A stretch of 64,000 nt of DNA from Solimonas sp. (GTDB lineage Bacteria > Pseudomonadota > Gammaproteobacteria > Nevskiales > Nevskiaceae): the NCBI GenBank assembly GCA_030149365.1, contig JASBRP010000056.1:25321-89320 (forward strand), read 5' to 3'. The notes beneath the pieces are model-generated. The model worked only from the letters and a program-made list of their open reading frames with translations. It did not search any database and had not been told where the DNA came from. Position 1 is the first letter of the stretch; the number at the start of each line of letters is the position of its first letter. Shown piece by piece: positions 52,964 to 61,664 of the stretch. A program made the translations under genes and the position numbers.

Positions 52964-53590
52964 ATGTCCGCACAATGGCTCGAGGTCCACCCCCAGAATC
53001 CGCAGAAGCGCCTGCTGGCGCTGGCCGCGCAGCGCCTGCGCGAGGGCGCGGTGATCGCCTGGCCCACGGACTCCTGCTATGCCCTGGGCTGCCACCTGGA
53101 CGACCGCGACGCCGCCGAGCGCCTGCGCCGCATCCGCGACTTCGACCGTCACCACCAGTTCACCCTGGTCTGCCGCGACCTGTCCGAGATTGCCACCTAC
53201 GCCCGTGTCGACAACCAGCAGTTCCGCCTGCTCAAGTCGCTGACCCCCGGCCCCTATACCTTCATCCTGGACGCCACCAAGGAGCTTCCCAAGCGCATCG
53301 CGCACGAGAAGCGCAAGACCGTGGGCATCCGCGTGCCGGAGCATGCCGTCGCCCAGGCCCTGCTGGAAACCCTGGGCGAGCCGCTGATCTCCTGCACTTT
53401 GCAGTTCCCGGACGCGGACGGCCCGGTCAGCGATCCCCAGGAGGTGCGCCAGCGCCTGGCCCGCGAGGTGGACCTGGTGCTGGATGCCGGTAACTGCGGC
53501 ACCGACCCGACCACCGTGCTGGACCTGACCGGGGGCGGCGTCCAGCTGATGCGCCAGGGCAAGGGCGACGTCTCCCGTCTGGGCCTGTGA
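52964..53590 (+). CDS. yciO: YciO-type Sua5/YrdC family protein (threonylcarbamoyl-AMP synthase fold)
   Basis: 208 residues. YrdC-like fold: [59 protein letters not shown]. It resembles YciO more than TsaC because of its extended C-terminus and the RHHQF segment. TsaC activity has not been shown for most YciO proteins, so a tRNA t6A role is only possible. Confidence 0.92.
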   Translation: MSAQWLEVHPQNPQKRLLALAAQRLREGAVIAWPTDSCYALGCHLDDRDAAERLRRIRDFDRHHQFTLVCRDLSEIATYARVDNQQFRLLKSLTPGPYTFILDATKELPKRIAHEKRKTVGIRVPEHAVAQALLETLGEPLISCTLQFPDADGPVSDPQEVRQRLAREVDLVLDAGNCGTDPTTVLDLTGGGVQLMRQGKGDVSRLGL

Positions 53591-53616
53591 ATTCAGGTTC
53601 ATAGGGCGGCTTCCCG

Positions 53617-53622
53617 TATAAT
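53617..53622 (+). promoter_or_regulatory. -10 box just before the site-2 protease gene
   Basis: Perfect TATAAT, seven bases before the ATG at 53629, which would make the start codon the transcription start (leaderless). No good -35 hexamer is seen. Confidence 0.45.
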
Positions 53623-53628
53623 CCGGCG

Positions 53629-54315
53629 ATGCCTGTCGAATTCAGCCTGGTCCAGACCATCGCCATCTGGGCCCTCCCGGTCCTTTTCGCGATCACGCTG
53701 CACGAAGTAGCCCATGGCTACGCCGCGCGGCGCCTGGGTGACCCCACGGCCGCGTCGCAGGGCCGTCTTAGCCTCAATCCCATCAAGCATGTAGACCCGG
53801 TAGGCACCGTGGTGGTGCCGATCGTGCTGTTGTTGCTGAGCAAGCTCATGGGCGGCGGCTTCCTGTTCGGCTGGGCCAAGCCGGTGCCGGTGGACTACCG
53901 CCGCCTGCGCAACCCGCGCCGCGACATGGCCCTGGTGGCCGCCGCCGGCCCGCTGGCCAACCTGGCCATGGCCATCGGCTGGGGCCTGCTGCTGAAGCTG
54001 GCGCTGGCCATGAACGCCGACCAGGGCCTGTGGCTGGGCCTGCGCTACATGGCGGTGGCGGGTATCGTGGTCAACCTGGTGCTGATGGTGCTGAACCTGC
54101 TGCCCTTGCCGCCGCTGGACGGCGGTCGCGTGCTGGCGGGCCTGCTGCCGCTGCCCTTGGCATATCGCTATGCCAAGCTGGAACCCTACGGGCTGCTGAT
54201 CGTGATCGGCTTGCTCGCCACCGGTCTGCTCTCGAAAATCATGTACTGGCCGCTGACAATCTCGGAAGGATTGCTCTACAAGCTGCTGGGCCTCAACTCT
54301 GCCTTGCTCTACTGA
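53629..54315 (+). CDS. Site-2 protease family membrane metalloprotease
   Basis: 228 residues, mostly membrane helices. The zinc motif HEVAH is at 25-29 in LHEVAHGYAARRLGD, and the third ligand is in NLLPLPPLDGGRV. It lacks PDZ domains, so it is the short S2P type, not RseP. Substrate unknown; similar genes are commonly next to yciO/trpS/scpA. There are 38 bases after yciO with a -10 box. Confidence 0.92.
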   Translation: MPVEFSLVQTIAIWALPVLFAITLHEVAHGYAARRLGDPTAASQGRLSLNPIKHVDPVGTVVVPIVLLLLSKLMGGGFLFGWAKPVPVDYRRLRNPRRDMALVAAAGPLANLAMAIGWGLLLKLALAMNADQGLWLGLRYMAVAGIVVNLVLMVLNLLPLPPLDGGRVLAGLLPLPLAYRYAKLEPYGLLIVIGLLATGLLSKIMYWPLTISEGLLYKLLGLNSALLY

Positions 54316-54317
54316 CC

Positions 54318-55319
54318 GTGACCGCCTCCAAACCCATCGTCCTCTCCGGCATCCAGCCCTCCGGCCGCCTGACGCTCGGCAACTACCTCGGCGCGCTGAA
54401 GAACTGGGTGCCGCTGTCGGAGCGCTACGACTGCTACTACATGCTGGTGGACCTGCACGCCATCACCGTGCGCCAGGACCCCAAGGTCCTGCGCGAGCGC
54501 TGCTACGAGTTCCTGGCGCTGTACATCGCCTGCGGCCTGGAGCCGGAGAAGAACACGCTGTTCGTGCAGAGCCACGTGCCGGCGCACGCACGCCTGGGCT
54601 GGATCCTCAACTGCTACACGCAGATGGGCGAGCTCAACCGCATGACGCAGTTCAAGGACAAGTCGGCCAAGCACGCCGACAACATCAACGCAGGCCTGTT
54701 CGACTACCCGGTGCTGATGGCGGCCGACATCCTGCTCTACCAGGCGCAGCAGGTGCCGGTGGGTGACGACCAGAAGCAGCACCTGGAACTGACGCGCGAC
54801 GTCGCCATGCGCTTCAACAACCTCTACGGCAACGTCTTCACCGTGCCGGAGCCGATGATCCCGCCGGTGGGCGCGCGCATCATGGGCCTGCAGGAGCCGA
54901 CCTCCAAGATGAGCAAGTCCGGCGACGCCGAGACCGACGCCATCTACCTGCTGGACGGCCCCGACGTGATCACCCGCAAGATCAAGCGCGCGGTCACCGA
55001 CCTGGGCAGCGAGATCCGCCACGACATCGCCGAGAAACCCGGTGTGTCCAACCTGATGTCGATCCTCTCCGCCATCCGCGGCGAATCTTTCGCCGACATC
55101 CAGGCGCGCTACGTCGGCAAGGGCTACGGCCACTTCAAGACCGAGGTGGCCGAAGCCGTGGTGGAATGCCTCAAGCCCGTGCAGGAGCGCTATGCCGCCG
55201 TGCGCGAGGACATCGACGGCCTGCGCCGCGTGCTGCGTGCCGGTGCCGACGCCGCCAGCCAGCGCGCCGACGCCACGCTGCAGCGCGTGCATGACGTGCT
55301 GGGGTTCATCCCGGAATGA
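54318..55319 (+). CDS. trpS: Tryptophanyl-tRNA synthetase
   Basis: 333 residues, GTG start. Class I synthetase signatures: PSGRLTLGNYLGALKNW (HIGH equivalent) and SKMSKSGDAETDAIYL (KMSKS). Adds tryptophan to tRNA-Trp. Two bases after the protease gene and overlapping scpA by ATGA. Confidence 0.97.
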   Translation: MTASKPIVLSGIQPSGRLTLGNYLGALKNWVPLSERYDCYYMLVDLHAITVRQDPKVLRERCYEFLALYIACGLEPEKNTLFVQSHVPAHARLGWILNCYTQMGELNRMTQFKDKSAKHADNINAGLFDYPVLMAADILLYQAQQVPVGDDQKQHLELTRDVAMRFNNLYGNVFTVPEPMIPPVGARIMGLQEPTSKMSKSGDAETDAIYLLDGPDVITRKIKRAVTDLGSEIRHDIAEKPGVSNLMSILSAIRGESFADIQARYVGKGYGHFKTEVAEAVVECLKPVQERYAAVREDIDGLRRVLRAGADAASQRADATLQRVHDVLGFIPE

Positions 55320-56215
55320 ACGAGACCGTCGCCACCGAGGAAGTCCCCGCCGCGGAGCTCGCCGCGGCCGAGACGTCGAAGATGCCCAAGATCCATGGCC
55401 AGGCCATGGAGAAGCTGCCCGAGGATCTGTACATCCCGCCGGACGCGCTGGAGGTGTTCCTCGACGCCTTCGAAGGCCCTCTGGACTTGCTGCTGTACCT
55501 GATCCGGCGGCAGAACCTCAACATCCTCGACATCCCGGTACTGCAGATCACCAAGCAGTACGTGCAGTACATCAGCCTGATGCACGAGATGAAGCTGGAG
55601 CTGGCGGCCGAGTACCTGGTCATGGCCGCCCTGCTGGCCGAGATCAAGTCGCGCCTGCTGCTGCCACGCCCGCCGCCGGACGAGGCGGAGGAAGAGGGCG
55701 ACCCGCGCATGGAGCTGGTGCGCCGCCTGCAGGAATACGAGCGTTTCAAGAGCGCCGGCGAGAGCCTGGAGAAGCTGCCGCGCGTCGGCCGCGACCTGTT
55801 CATGGCCCAGGCGCGCCCGGAGGTCATCCCGCAGGTCTCGCGCCTGCCGCAGCCGACGCTGCGCGACCTGCTGATGGCCTTCCGCGACGTGATGGACCGG
55901 GCCAAGCTGTTCACCCACCACCATATCTCGCGCGAGCCGCTGTCGGTGCGCGAGCGCATGTCGCACATCCTGTCGCTGGTGCGCGGCGGGCCGATGCGCC
56001 TGGAAGACCTGGTCGATCCCGACGAGGGGCGGCTGGGCGTGGTGGTGTGCTTCCTGGCGATCCTGGAGCTGACCAAGTCGGCCATGCTCGACATCGTGCA
56101 GGACGGGCCGTTCTCGCCGCTGATGGTGGAGCCGGCCAAGCCGCGCCCCTCGCTGGAAGACGATGAAGGACAAGAGGCGCTCGGCGCAGCCGACAACGCC
56201 GGGGAAGACGCATGA
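55316..56215 (+). CDS. scpA: Segregation and condensation protein A (kleisin)
   Basis: 299 residues. Conserved FEGPLDLLLYLIRRQNLNILDIPVLQITKQYVQYI and AAEYLVMAALLAEIKSRLLLP are the N-terminal SMC-neck-binding part; the C-terminal winged helix includes VVVCFLAILELTKSAMLDIVQ. A roughly 40-residue acidic N-terminal extension precedes the core. It bridges SMC heads with ScpB. Confidence 0.96.
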   Translation: MNETVATEEVPAAELAAAETSKMPKIHGQAMEKLPEDLYIPPDALEVFLDAFEGPLDLLLYLIRRQNLNILDIPVLQITKQYVQYISLMHEMKLELAAEYLVMAALLAEIKSRLLLPRPPPDEAEEEGDPRMELVRRLQEYERFKSAGESLEKLPRVGRDLFMAQARPEVIPQVSRLPQPTLRDLLMAFRDVMDRAKLFTHHHISREPLSVRERMSHILSLVRGGPMRLEDLVDPDEGRLGVVVCFLAILELTKSAMLDIVQDGPFSPLMVEPAKPRPSLEDDEGQEALGAADNAGEDA

Positions 56216-57186
56216 ACAACGAAGAAAACACCGAAGACGTCACCGAGCAAGTCACAGGGGAAGTCACCGGGCAGTCCGCAGAGCCGGCCGCCCAGGACGT
56301 CCCGCCGGAAGCCGCCGCCAAGACCCAGGTCGCCGAGCCCGAGCAGTCCGCCCTGCTGGCCAGCGACTCCGCGCTGCAGATGGTCAACATCCTCGAGGCG
56401 CTGCTGCTGGCCTCCGAGTTGCCGCTGTCGCTGGAGCAGCTGCATCGCCTGCTGGGTCCGGACCTGGGTGTGGCCAAGAAGGACGTCCGTGCCGGCCTCG
56501 ACGCGCTGGCCCAGTCGCTGGAAGGCCGTGCCTGCGAGCTGTCGGAAGTCGCCAGCGGTTTCCGCATCCAGGTGCGCAAGACCCACGCCGAGTGGGTCAG
56601 CCGGCTGTGGCAGGAGAAGCCGCCGCGCATGTCGCGCGCCTTGCTCGAGACGCTGGCCATCATCTGCTACCGCCAGCCGGTGACGCGCGGCGAGGTCGAG
56701 GAAATCCGCGGCGTGGCGCTGTCGCCCAACATCATCCGCACCCTGCTGGATCGGGGCTGGATCCGCGAGCTGGGCGTCAAGGAAGTGCCGGGCCGCCCCT
56801 CGCTGTTCGGCACCACGCACCAGATGCTGGACGACCTCAACATCAAGTCGCTGGACGACCTGCCGTCGCTGCCCGAGATCAAGGATCCCGCGCAGCTCGA
56901 AGCCGCACTGTCGCGCCTGGGCGAAGGCCTGCCGGGCGCCACCGCGGCGCTGCCCGCGCCGGAGGGCGAAGAGGGAGAGCTGGCTGCGGAGCCGGAAGCC
57001 ATCGCTACCGAACCCGCAAGCGAAGAAGCTGCGGCGGAGGAAGTCGTCGTGGAAGAAGCGCCCTGCGAAGAGGACACGCTGATCGAGCCTGATGCCGAAG
57101 AGAACGCAGCGTCGGCAGCCGACGAGCCGGACGCGCCAGGCGATGAGCCGCCCAACGAAGCCTCCGACGAGACGAAACTCCCTTGA
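56212..57186 (+). CDS. scpB: Segregation and condensation protein B
   Basis: 324 residues. Two winged-helix domains (about 55-215): ILEALLLASELPLSLEQL, SRALLETLAIICYRQPVTRGEVEEIRGV and GRPSLFGTT. The last about 105 residues are a strongly acidic, Ala/Glu/Pro-rich disordered tail not found in short homologues. Forms the condensin complex with SMC and ScpA. Overlaps scpA and rluB by 4 bases each. Confidence 0.96.
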   Translation: MNNEENTEDVTEQVTGEVTGQSAEPAAQDVPPEAAAKTQVAEPEQSALLASDSALQMVNILEALLLASELPLSLEQLHRLLGPDLGVAKKDVRAGLDALAQSLEGRACELSEVASGFRIQVRKTHAEWVSRLWQEKPPRMSRALLETLAIICYRQPVTRGEVEEIRGVALSPNIIRTLLDRGWIRELGVKEVPGRPSLFGTTHQMLDDLNIKSLDDLPSLPEIKDPAQLEAALSRLGEGLPGATAALPAPEGEEGELAAEPEAIATEPASEEAAAEEVVVEEAPCEEDTLIEPDAEENAASAADEPDAPGDEPPNEASDETKLP

Positions 57187-58421
57187 AGAAGCCTCCCAGA
57201 GCACCTCGCAAGCCGTCGTCGAGGACCTCCTCGTCGTTCTCCAAGCCTTCGTCGCGGAGTTCGGATTCCCGGTCTTCGGAGAAGCCCGCGTCGCGATCCT
57301 CGTCGCGACCGTCCTCGGCACGTCCTGCTTCGAAGTCATCGTTCCCGAAGCCCTCGTCGTCCCGACCTCCTGCGCGGTCTCCGCGTCCGGCCCCGAAGCC
57401 GGCCCCACGCGCTGCTGACGGCGCGCCCATTCGCCCGGCGGCTACGACTACAGCTGCAGCGCCCTCGGCCCCGGGCGCGGGCGAGCGTATCCAGAAGGCC
57501 CTGGCCACTGCCGGCGTCGCCTCGCGTCGCGAGATCGAGTCGATGATCGCCGAGGGCCGCATTCAGGTGAACGGCCAGCCGGCCCGCGCCGGCCAGGCCG
57601 TGTCGCCGGCCGACCGCATTACGCTCGACGGCAAGCCGCTGCGCCTGTCGGCCAACGTGGAGCCTCCGCGCGTGCTGCTGTTCAAGAAGCAAGCCGGCGA
57701 GATGGTGACGCGCGACGACCCGGAAGGGCGCCGCACGGTATTCCGCAAGCTGCCCAAGCTGGACAGCGGCCGCTGGATCGCCGTGGGCCGCCTCGACATC
57801 AACACCTCCGGCCTGCTGCTGCTGACCAACCATGGTGAGCTGGCGCGGCGCCTGACCCATCCCAGCTTCGAGGTGCCGCGGCGTTACGCGGTGCGCGTGC
57901 TGGGCGAGATCACCCCCGATGTCTTGCAGCGACTGCGCACCGGCGTGACGCTGGATGACGGCGAAGCGCGTTTCGAATCCATCGCTCCCGGCGTCAACGA
58001 AGACGGCCACAGTGCCAACCAGTGGTACGAGGTGATGCTGCGCGAGGGCCGCAATCGTGAGGTGCGGCGCCTGTTCGAATCACAGAAGCTGCAGGTCAGC
58101 CGCCTGATCCGCGTCAGCTACGGCCCGTTGGAACTGGGCCGCGGCATTCGCAGCGGCGGCTATCGCGAGGCTACTCAGGAAGAACTGCTGGCACTGATGT
58201 CGGCTGTCGGCCTGGAGGCAGAGGCCGTGGTGGCCAAGCCTGGCAAGTCCGAGCGCAAACGCCTTATCGACGAGGAAGACGACACCGAGGTGCCTTTTCG
58301 GGCCAAGAAGCTGTCGCGGCTTGAGAACAAGAAGAAGCAGTCCTGGGCGGCGCAGCCGTCATCGCGCGGGCCGGCAGGTGGCGGCGCCCGGAAGCCGGCG
58401 CCGAAGAAGCGCAAGCGCTGA
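57183..58421 (+). CDS. rluB: 23S rRNA pseudouridine synthase RluB-type
   Basis: 412 residues with a TTG start. Residues 1 to about 95 are Ser/Arg/Pro/Lys low complexity; an S4 domain (about 100-150, RIQKALATAGVASRREIESMI) and the catalytic domain follow, with Asp205 in GRLDINTSGLLLLTN. The basic C-terminal tail (about 345-412) is also low complexity. RluB makes pseudouridine 2605. scpAB-rluB linkage is widely conserved. Confidence 0.94.
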   Translation: MKKPPRAPRKPSSRTSSSFSKPSSRSSDSRSSEKPASRSSSRPSSARPASKSSFPKPSSSRPPARSPRPAPKPAPRAADGAPIRPAATTTAAAPSAPGAGERIQKALATAGVASRREIESMIAEGRIQVNGQPARAGQAVSPADRITLDGKPLRLSANVEPPRVLLFKKQAGEMVTRDDPEGRRTVFRKLPKLDSGRWIAVGRLDINTSGLLLLTNHGELARRLTHPSFEVPRRYAVRVLGEITPDVLQRLRTGVTLDDGEARFESIAPGVNEDGHSANQWYEVMLREGRNREVRRLFESQKLQVSRLIRVSYGPLELGRGIRSGGYREATQEELLALMSAVGLEAEAVVAKPGKSERKRLIDEEDDTEVPFRAKKLSRLENKKKQSWAAQPSSRGPAGGGARKPAPKKRKR

Positions 58422-58438
58422 GTCCAACTGTCTGCTGT

Positions 58439-58502
58439 TGTGGGAGCGACGCAAGCCGCGATCTCCTGAAAGAACGAGATCGCGACTTGCGTCGCTCCCA
58501 CA
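58439..58502. repeat. REP-like palindrome, TGTGGGAGCGACG family
   Basis: Arms 58439-58464 and 58477-58502, starting TGTGGGAGCGACGCAAG, imperfect at two positions, with a 12-base centre. It lies between two converging genes (rluB and the SDR gene), where it could act as a two-way terminator. Confidence 0.9.
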
Positions 58503-58512
58503 GAGAAGAATT

Positions 58513-59250
58513 CTAGAAAGCCTTGCCGCTGGTGCCGCGGCTGTCCGGCCCCATCAGCCACAGCAGCTGCGGGGTCACGCTGTCCGGCAGCGGCAGGCTG
58601 TCCAGCACCTCGCCCGGGTAGCCCTTCTGGCGCAGCCCGGTGCGCAGCGGCGGCGGGCAGAAGGTGTTGAAACGCAGTTGCGGGCGATCCGCCGTTTCCA
58701 GCGCCCACACCTGCGAGAGATTCTCCAGGCCGGCCTTGGCCACGCCATACGCCGCGTGGAAGGGCCGGGCCTCGCGTCCGCCACGGTCGCTGCAGAACAC
58801 CACCGACGCGTCCGGGCTCTTCTCCAGCAGCGGCAGGCACTGGCTGGTGATGGCGAAGGCGGCGGTGAGGTTCACCTGCAGGTTCTCGATCCACTCGCGC
58901 GGCTCCACGTCCTGCAGGCGCGCAAAGGCCTTGAAGTGGACGGCGCAGTGCAGCACGCCGTCGAGCCGGCCGAACTCGCGGCCCAGCGTGTTGGCGAGCT
59001 CGCCATGGTCGTTCCAGTTGGCGCCGCCCAGGTTCATCGGATAGATCGCCGGGGCAGGGCCGCCGGCCTTCTCGATCGCGTCGTAGGTCGCTTCCAGCTT
59101 CTTCACCGTGCGTCCCAGCAGCACCACGGTGGCGCCGTGGCGCGCAAACGCCAGGGCAGCGGCCTTGCCCAGGCCTTCGCCGGCACCGGTGACGAGGATG
59201 AAGCGGTCTTGCAGCAGGCCCGCGGCGGGCTGGTAGTTTTCAGGCAGCAT
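58513..59250 (-). CDS. YciK-like short-chain dehydrogenase/reductase
   Basis: 245 residues. NAD(P)-binding TGAGEGLGKA at 21-30, conserved NLTAAF, SDRGG and the catalytic YGVAK (Tyr, Lys). The family is unassigned. In pseudomonads this SDR follows mupP; here a GGDEF/EAL gene stands between. The ATG at 59250 was chosen because the upstream frame has no homology. Confidence 0.9.
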   Translation of the reverse strand: MLPENYQPAAGLLQDRFILVTGAGEGLGKAAALAFARHGATVVLLGRTVKKLEATYDAIEKAGGPAPAIYPMNLGGANWNDHGELANTLGREFGRLDGVLHCAVHFKAFARLQDVEPREWIENLQVNLTAAFAITSQCLPLLEKSPDASVVFCSDRGGREARPFHAAYGVAKAGLENLSQVWALETADRPQLRFNTFCPPPLRTGLRQKGYPGEVLDSLPLPDSVTPQLLWLMGPDSRGTSGKAF

Positions 59251-59285
59251 CGAAGAATCGTTGTGGGATGTAAGAAGAGAAAGGA

Positions 59286-60935
59286 TCAGGCTTCGCCGAG
59301 CCAGCGTTCGACATCCTCGGGACGCATGCGCGCGCGCACCGCCTGGCCCTCGAGATAGGCGACCTCGCGGGTCCTGGCCAGCGCCAGCATTTCGGCATTG
59401 TCGAGGTTGCCCAGGGTGATGCCCTGGCGCAGGTGTCGCAGAACGTTCAGCAGCGCGTCGAAGGCCTCGCGCATCGGTGCTTCGGTCAGCGCGCGCTGTA
59501 GCGGCAGCGGCGACAGGCGCACCTCGTTCACCGGGAAATACAGCGAGGTCATGGCCGAGCTGCCCGGCTGGCCGGCGCCGGTAACGCAGAAGCCCACGCC
59601 GGCACCGCGCAGGCTCGCCAGCTGGCTGCGGGCATGGGCACCGCCTTCCACGAGCGCGGCTTCGGTCACTTCCAGTGTCAGTGCCGTGGCCGGCAGGTCG
59701 TGCGAGCCGAGCAGGCGCGTCACCATGTCGGCCAGCGCAAGCTGGCGCAGCGCCGCATCGGGAATCCGCACCACCAGGCCAAGACCGGGCCGGCCCATGC
59801 CACGCCACTGCGCCAGACGCGCCAGGCCCTCGCGGAACTGCCACAGCGTCAGCGAATGCACCAGGCTCAGGCGATCCGGCAGGTTGAGGAACTCTGACTC
59901 CTCCAGCCGGCCCTGGCGCGGATGGGTCCAGTAGGGCACCAGCCGCAGGCGCGGCGGCAGCTCTGCCTGCAGCGGCTGCTGCAGCATGTAGTCGTCGGCC
60001 AGGCCGTCGTTGTAGAGCGCGGCATGCAGCTCGGCGATGCGGCGCGGGCGGGCACTGCGGGCGTCGTCCAGGTCCGGTTCATAGACCCGGTAGTCGCGCT
60101 GGTCGCCGGCGGCGGCGTACTTGGCGATCTCGGCGTGGCGGATCAGCGTCTCGGCGTCCTCGCCGTGCTCCGGCGCCAGGGCGATACCTACGCTGACGCG
60201 CAGCCCCAGGCTCTGGCGCCCGACGCTCACCGGCGTGTCGAGGGCGAACTGCAGGCGGCTGGCGAAGCGCCGCGCCTCGGCCTCGTCGCTGACCTGCGGC
60301 AGCAGGATGCCGAAATCGTCGTGGCCGAAATGCGCCAGCACGTCGTTCTCGCCGAGTACGCTCTTGAGGCGCTCGGTGAGCTGGTTGATCAGTGCATACG
60401 AGGCGTCGCGTCCCTGCGACTGCTCCGTCTCGTGATACTGCTCGCTCGCGAGCGTCATCACCGCCACCGGCAGGCCATGCACGCGGCGCCGCGTCAGCGC
60501 GCGGCCGATCAGGCTGATGAAGGAATGCCGGTTGGGCAGGCCCAGGGTGTGGCCTTCCACCGGCGAGCGTTCCAGCTCGTGCTGCAGGATCGTGGTCTGC
60601 TCGCGCAGCGCTGCGGTCTCGTCCAGCAGCAGGGCGCCGGCCTGGTAGGACAGCACGTTGCCGATGTACTGGCCCCAGACCAGGAAGATCAACGGCATGG
60701 CGTCCAGCAGCCACAGCGCCGGGTTCTCGCCGTGGATCCGCAGCAGCTTGTCCCCGTCGATGTCGCCGTAGGCGGCGCGGGCCGCCAGCAGCGTCGCGGC
60801 GATGATGGCCAGCAGGGCGATACCCAGGCCGTACCAGGCATAGCGGTTGGTCTTGCTGCGCAGCAGGCTGGCGGCGGCGTTCAGGCCCTCGAGGCGCCTG
60901 TCCTGTCCCAGCGGTCGATTCTGCGCAGTATTCAT
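59286..60935 (-). CDS. Degenerate GGDEF-EAL membrane protein
   Basis: 549 residues. Two membrane segments (about 36-58 and 73-92) precede a short coiled linker. The GGDEF domain (about 130-290) has FGHDDFGILL in place of GGDEF, and the EAL domain (about 305-545) lacks the E-A-L motif; LTLEVTEAALVEG is the only clear catalytic-loop remnant. Both catalytic activities are probably lost, leaving a sensor or scaffold of c-di-GMP signalling. It overlaps mupP by 4 bases. Confidence 0.88.
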   Translation of the reverse strand: MNTAQNRPLGQDRRLEGLNAAASLLRSKTNRYAWYGLGIALLAIIAATLLAARAAYGDIDGDKLLRIHGENPALWLLDAMPLIFLVWGQYIGNVLSYQAGALLLDETAALREQTTILQHELERSPVEGHTLGLPNRHSFISLIGRALTRRRVHGLPVAVMTLASEQYHETEQSQGRDASYALINQLTERLKSVLGENDVLAHFGHDDFGILLPQVSDEAEARRFASRLQFALDTPVSVGRQSLGLRVSVGIALAPEHGEDAETLIRHAEIAKYAAAGDQRDYRVYEPDLDDARSARPRRIAELHAALYNDGLADDYMLQQPLQAELPPRLRLVPYWTHPRQGRLEESEFLNLPDRLSLVHSLTLWQFREGLARLAQWRGMGRPGLGLVVRIPDAALRQLALADMVTRLLGSHDLPATALTLEVTEAALVEGGAHARSQLASLRGAGVGFCVTGAGQPGSSAMTSLYFPVNEVRLSPLPLQRALTEAPMREAFDALLNVLRHLRQGITLGNLDNAEMLALARTREVAYLEGQAVRARMRPEDVERWLGEA

Positions 60936-61621
60936 AGCCAGCGAGTCAGTTCTCCCGGCGTGCGCAGGATCGCGTCCGCCCCCCAGCCCTGGATCGGGCC
61001 GCCTTCGCCAAGATACCCCCAATCGGCGGCGATCGTCCGCATGCCGGCCGCCCGGCCGGCGTCGATGTCGCGCCGGTCGTCGCCTACGTAGACGCAGTCG
61101 GCCGCCGCCAGGCCCAGGATTTCGCAGGCCTTGTGGATCGAATCCGGGGCCGGCTTGGGCTTGGCCACCTCGTCGGCGCTGATCGTCACCGCGGAGCGGC
61201 TATCCAGGCCCAGCTCGGCCATCAGCGGCCGGGTCAGCCAGGCCGGCTTGTTGGTGACCACGCCCCACAGCACGCCCTGGCGCTCCATCTCGCGTAGCGC
61301 CTCGTCCATCTCCGGGAACAGGCGCGACTCGTGGCTCAGGTTGGCGCGGTAGTACTCCAGGAACGCATCCCGGTGTTTCGGGAAGTCCACATGGTCGGCC
61401 GCGATGCCCAGGGCCTTGCCCAACAGGCCGCGGGCGCCCGCGGAGGCCACCGGCCGGTAGTCCGCCAGCGGCAGCGGTGCCAGGCCTAGCGAGCCGCGGA
61501 CGAAATTGGCGGCGTGGCCGAGATCAGGTGCGGTATCGACGAGCGTGCCGTCGAGGTCGAACAGGAAGGCCCTGATGGGCCCGGGAACCGGGAACCGGGA
61601 ATCGGGAATGGTAGAAGACAT
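60932..61621 (-). CDS. mupP: HAD phosphatase, probable N-acetylmuramic acid 6-phosphate phosphatase MupP
   Basis: 229 residues. HAD motif I FDLDGTLVDT (Asp22, Asp24), motif II VVTNKPAWL, Lys in AKPKPAPDS, motif IV VGDDRRDIDAGRAAGM. The order ubiG-mupP-SDR is that of the Pseudomonas peptidoglycan-recycling phosphatase MupP; phosphoglycolate phosphatase is the alternative. The first about 14 residues (IPDSRFPVPG) are translated from the GGGAATC repeat, so the start has been shaped by the repeat. Confidence 0.8.
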   Translation of the reverse strand: MSSTIPDSRFPVPGPIRAFLFDLDGTLVDTAPDLGHAANFVRGSLGLAPLPLADYRPVASAGARGLLGKALGIAADHVDFPKHRDAFLEYYRANLSHESRLFPEMDEALREMERQGVLWGVVTNKPAWLTRPLMAELGLDSRSAVTISADEVAKPKPAPDSIHKACEILGLAAADCVYVGDDRRDIDAGRAAGMRTIAADWGYLGEGGPIQGWGADAILRTPGELTRWL

Positions 61622-61664
61622 GTCTTTAACGATTCCCGATTCTCAATTCCCGATTCCCGGTTTC
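61580..61664. repeat. GGGAATC repeat cluster, copy 2 (ubiG-mupP junction)
   Basis: GGGAACC / GGGAATC units (61583-61609) face GATTCCC units (61630-61659) around the mupP start codon. Related to the cluster at 18966-19068. It encodes the MupP N-terminus and the last residues of UbiG. Confidence 0.85.

Noticed and set aside
60932..61621. Calling this gene phosphoglycolate phosphatase (gph) with certainty
   Set aside because: HAD motifs alone cannot separate the two; the ubiG neighbourhood favours MupP.
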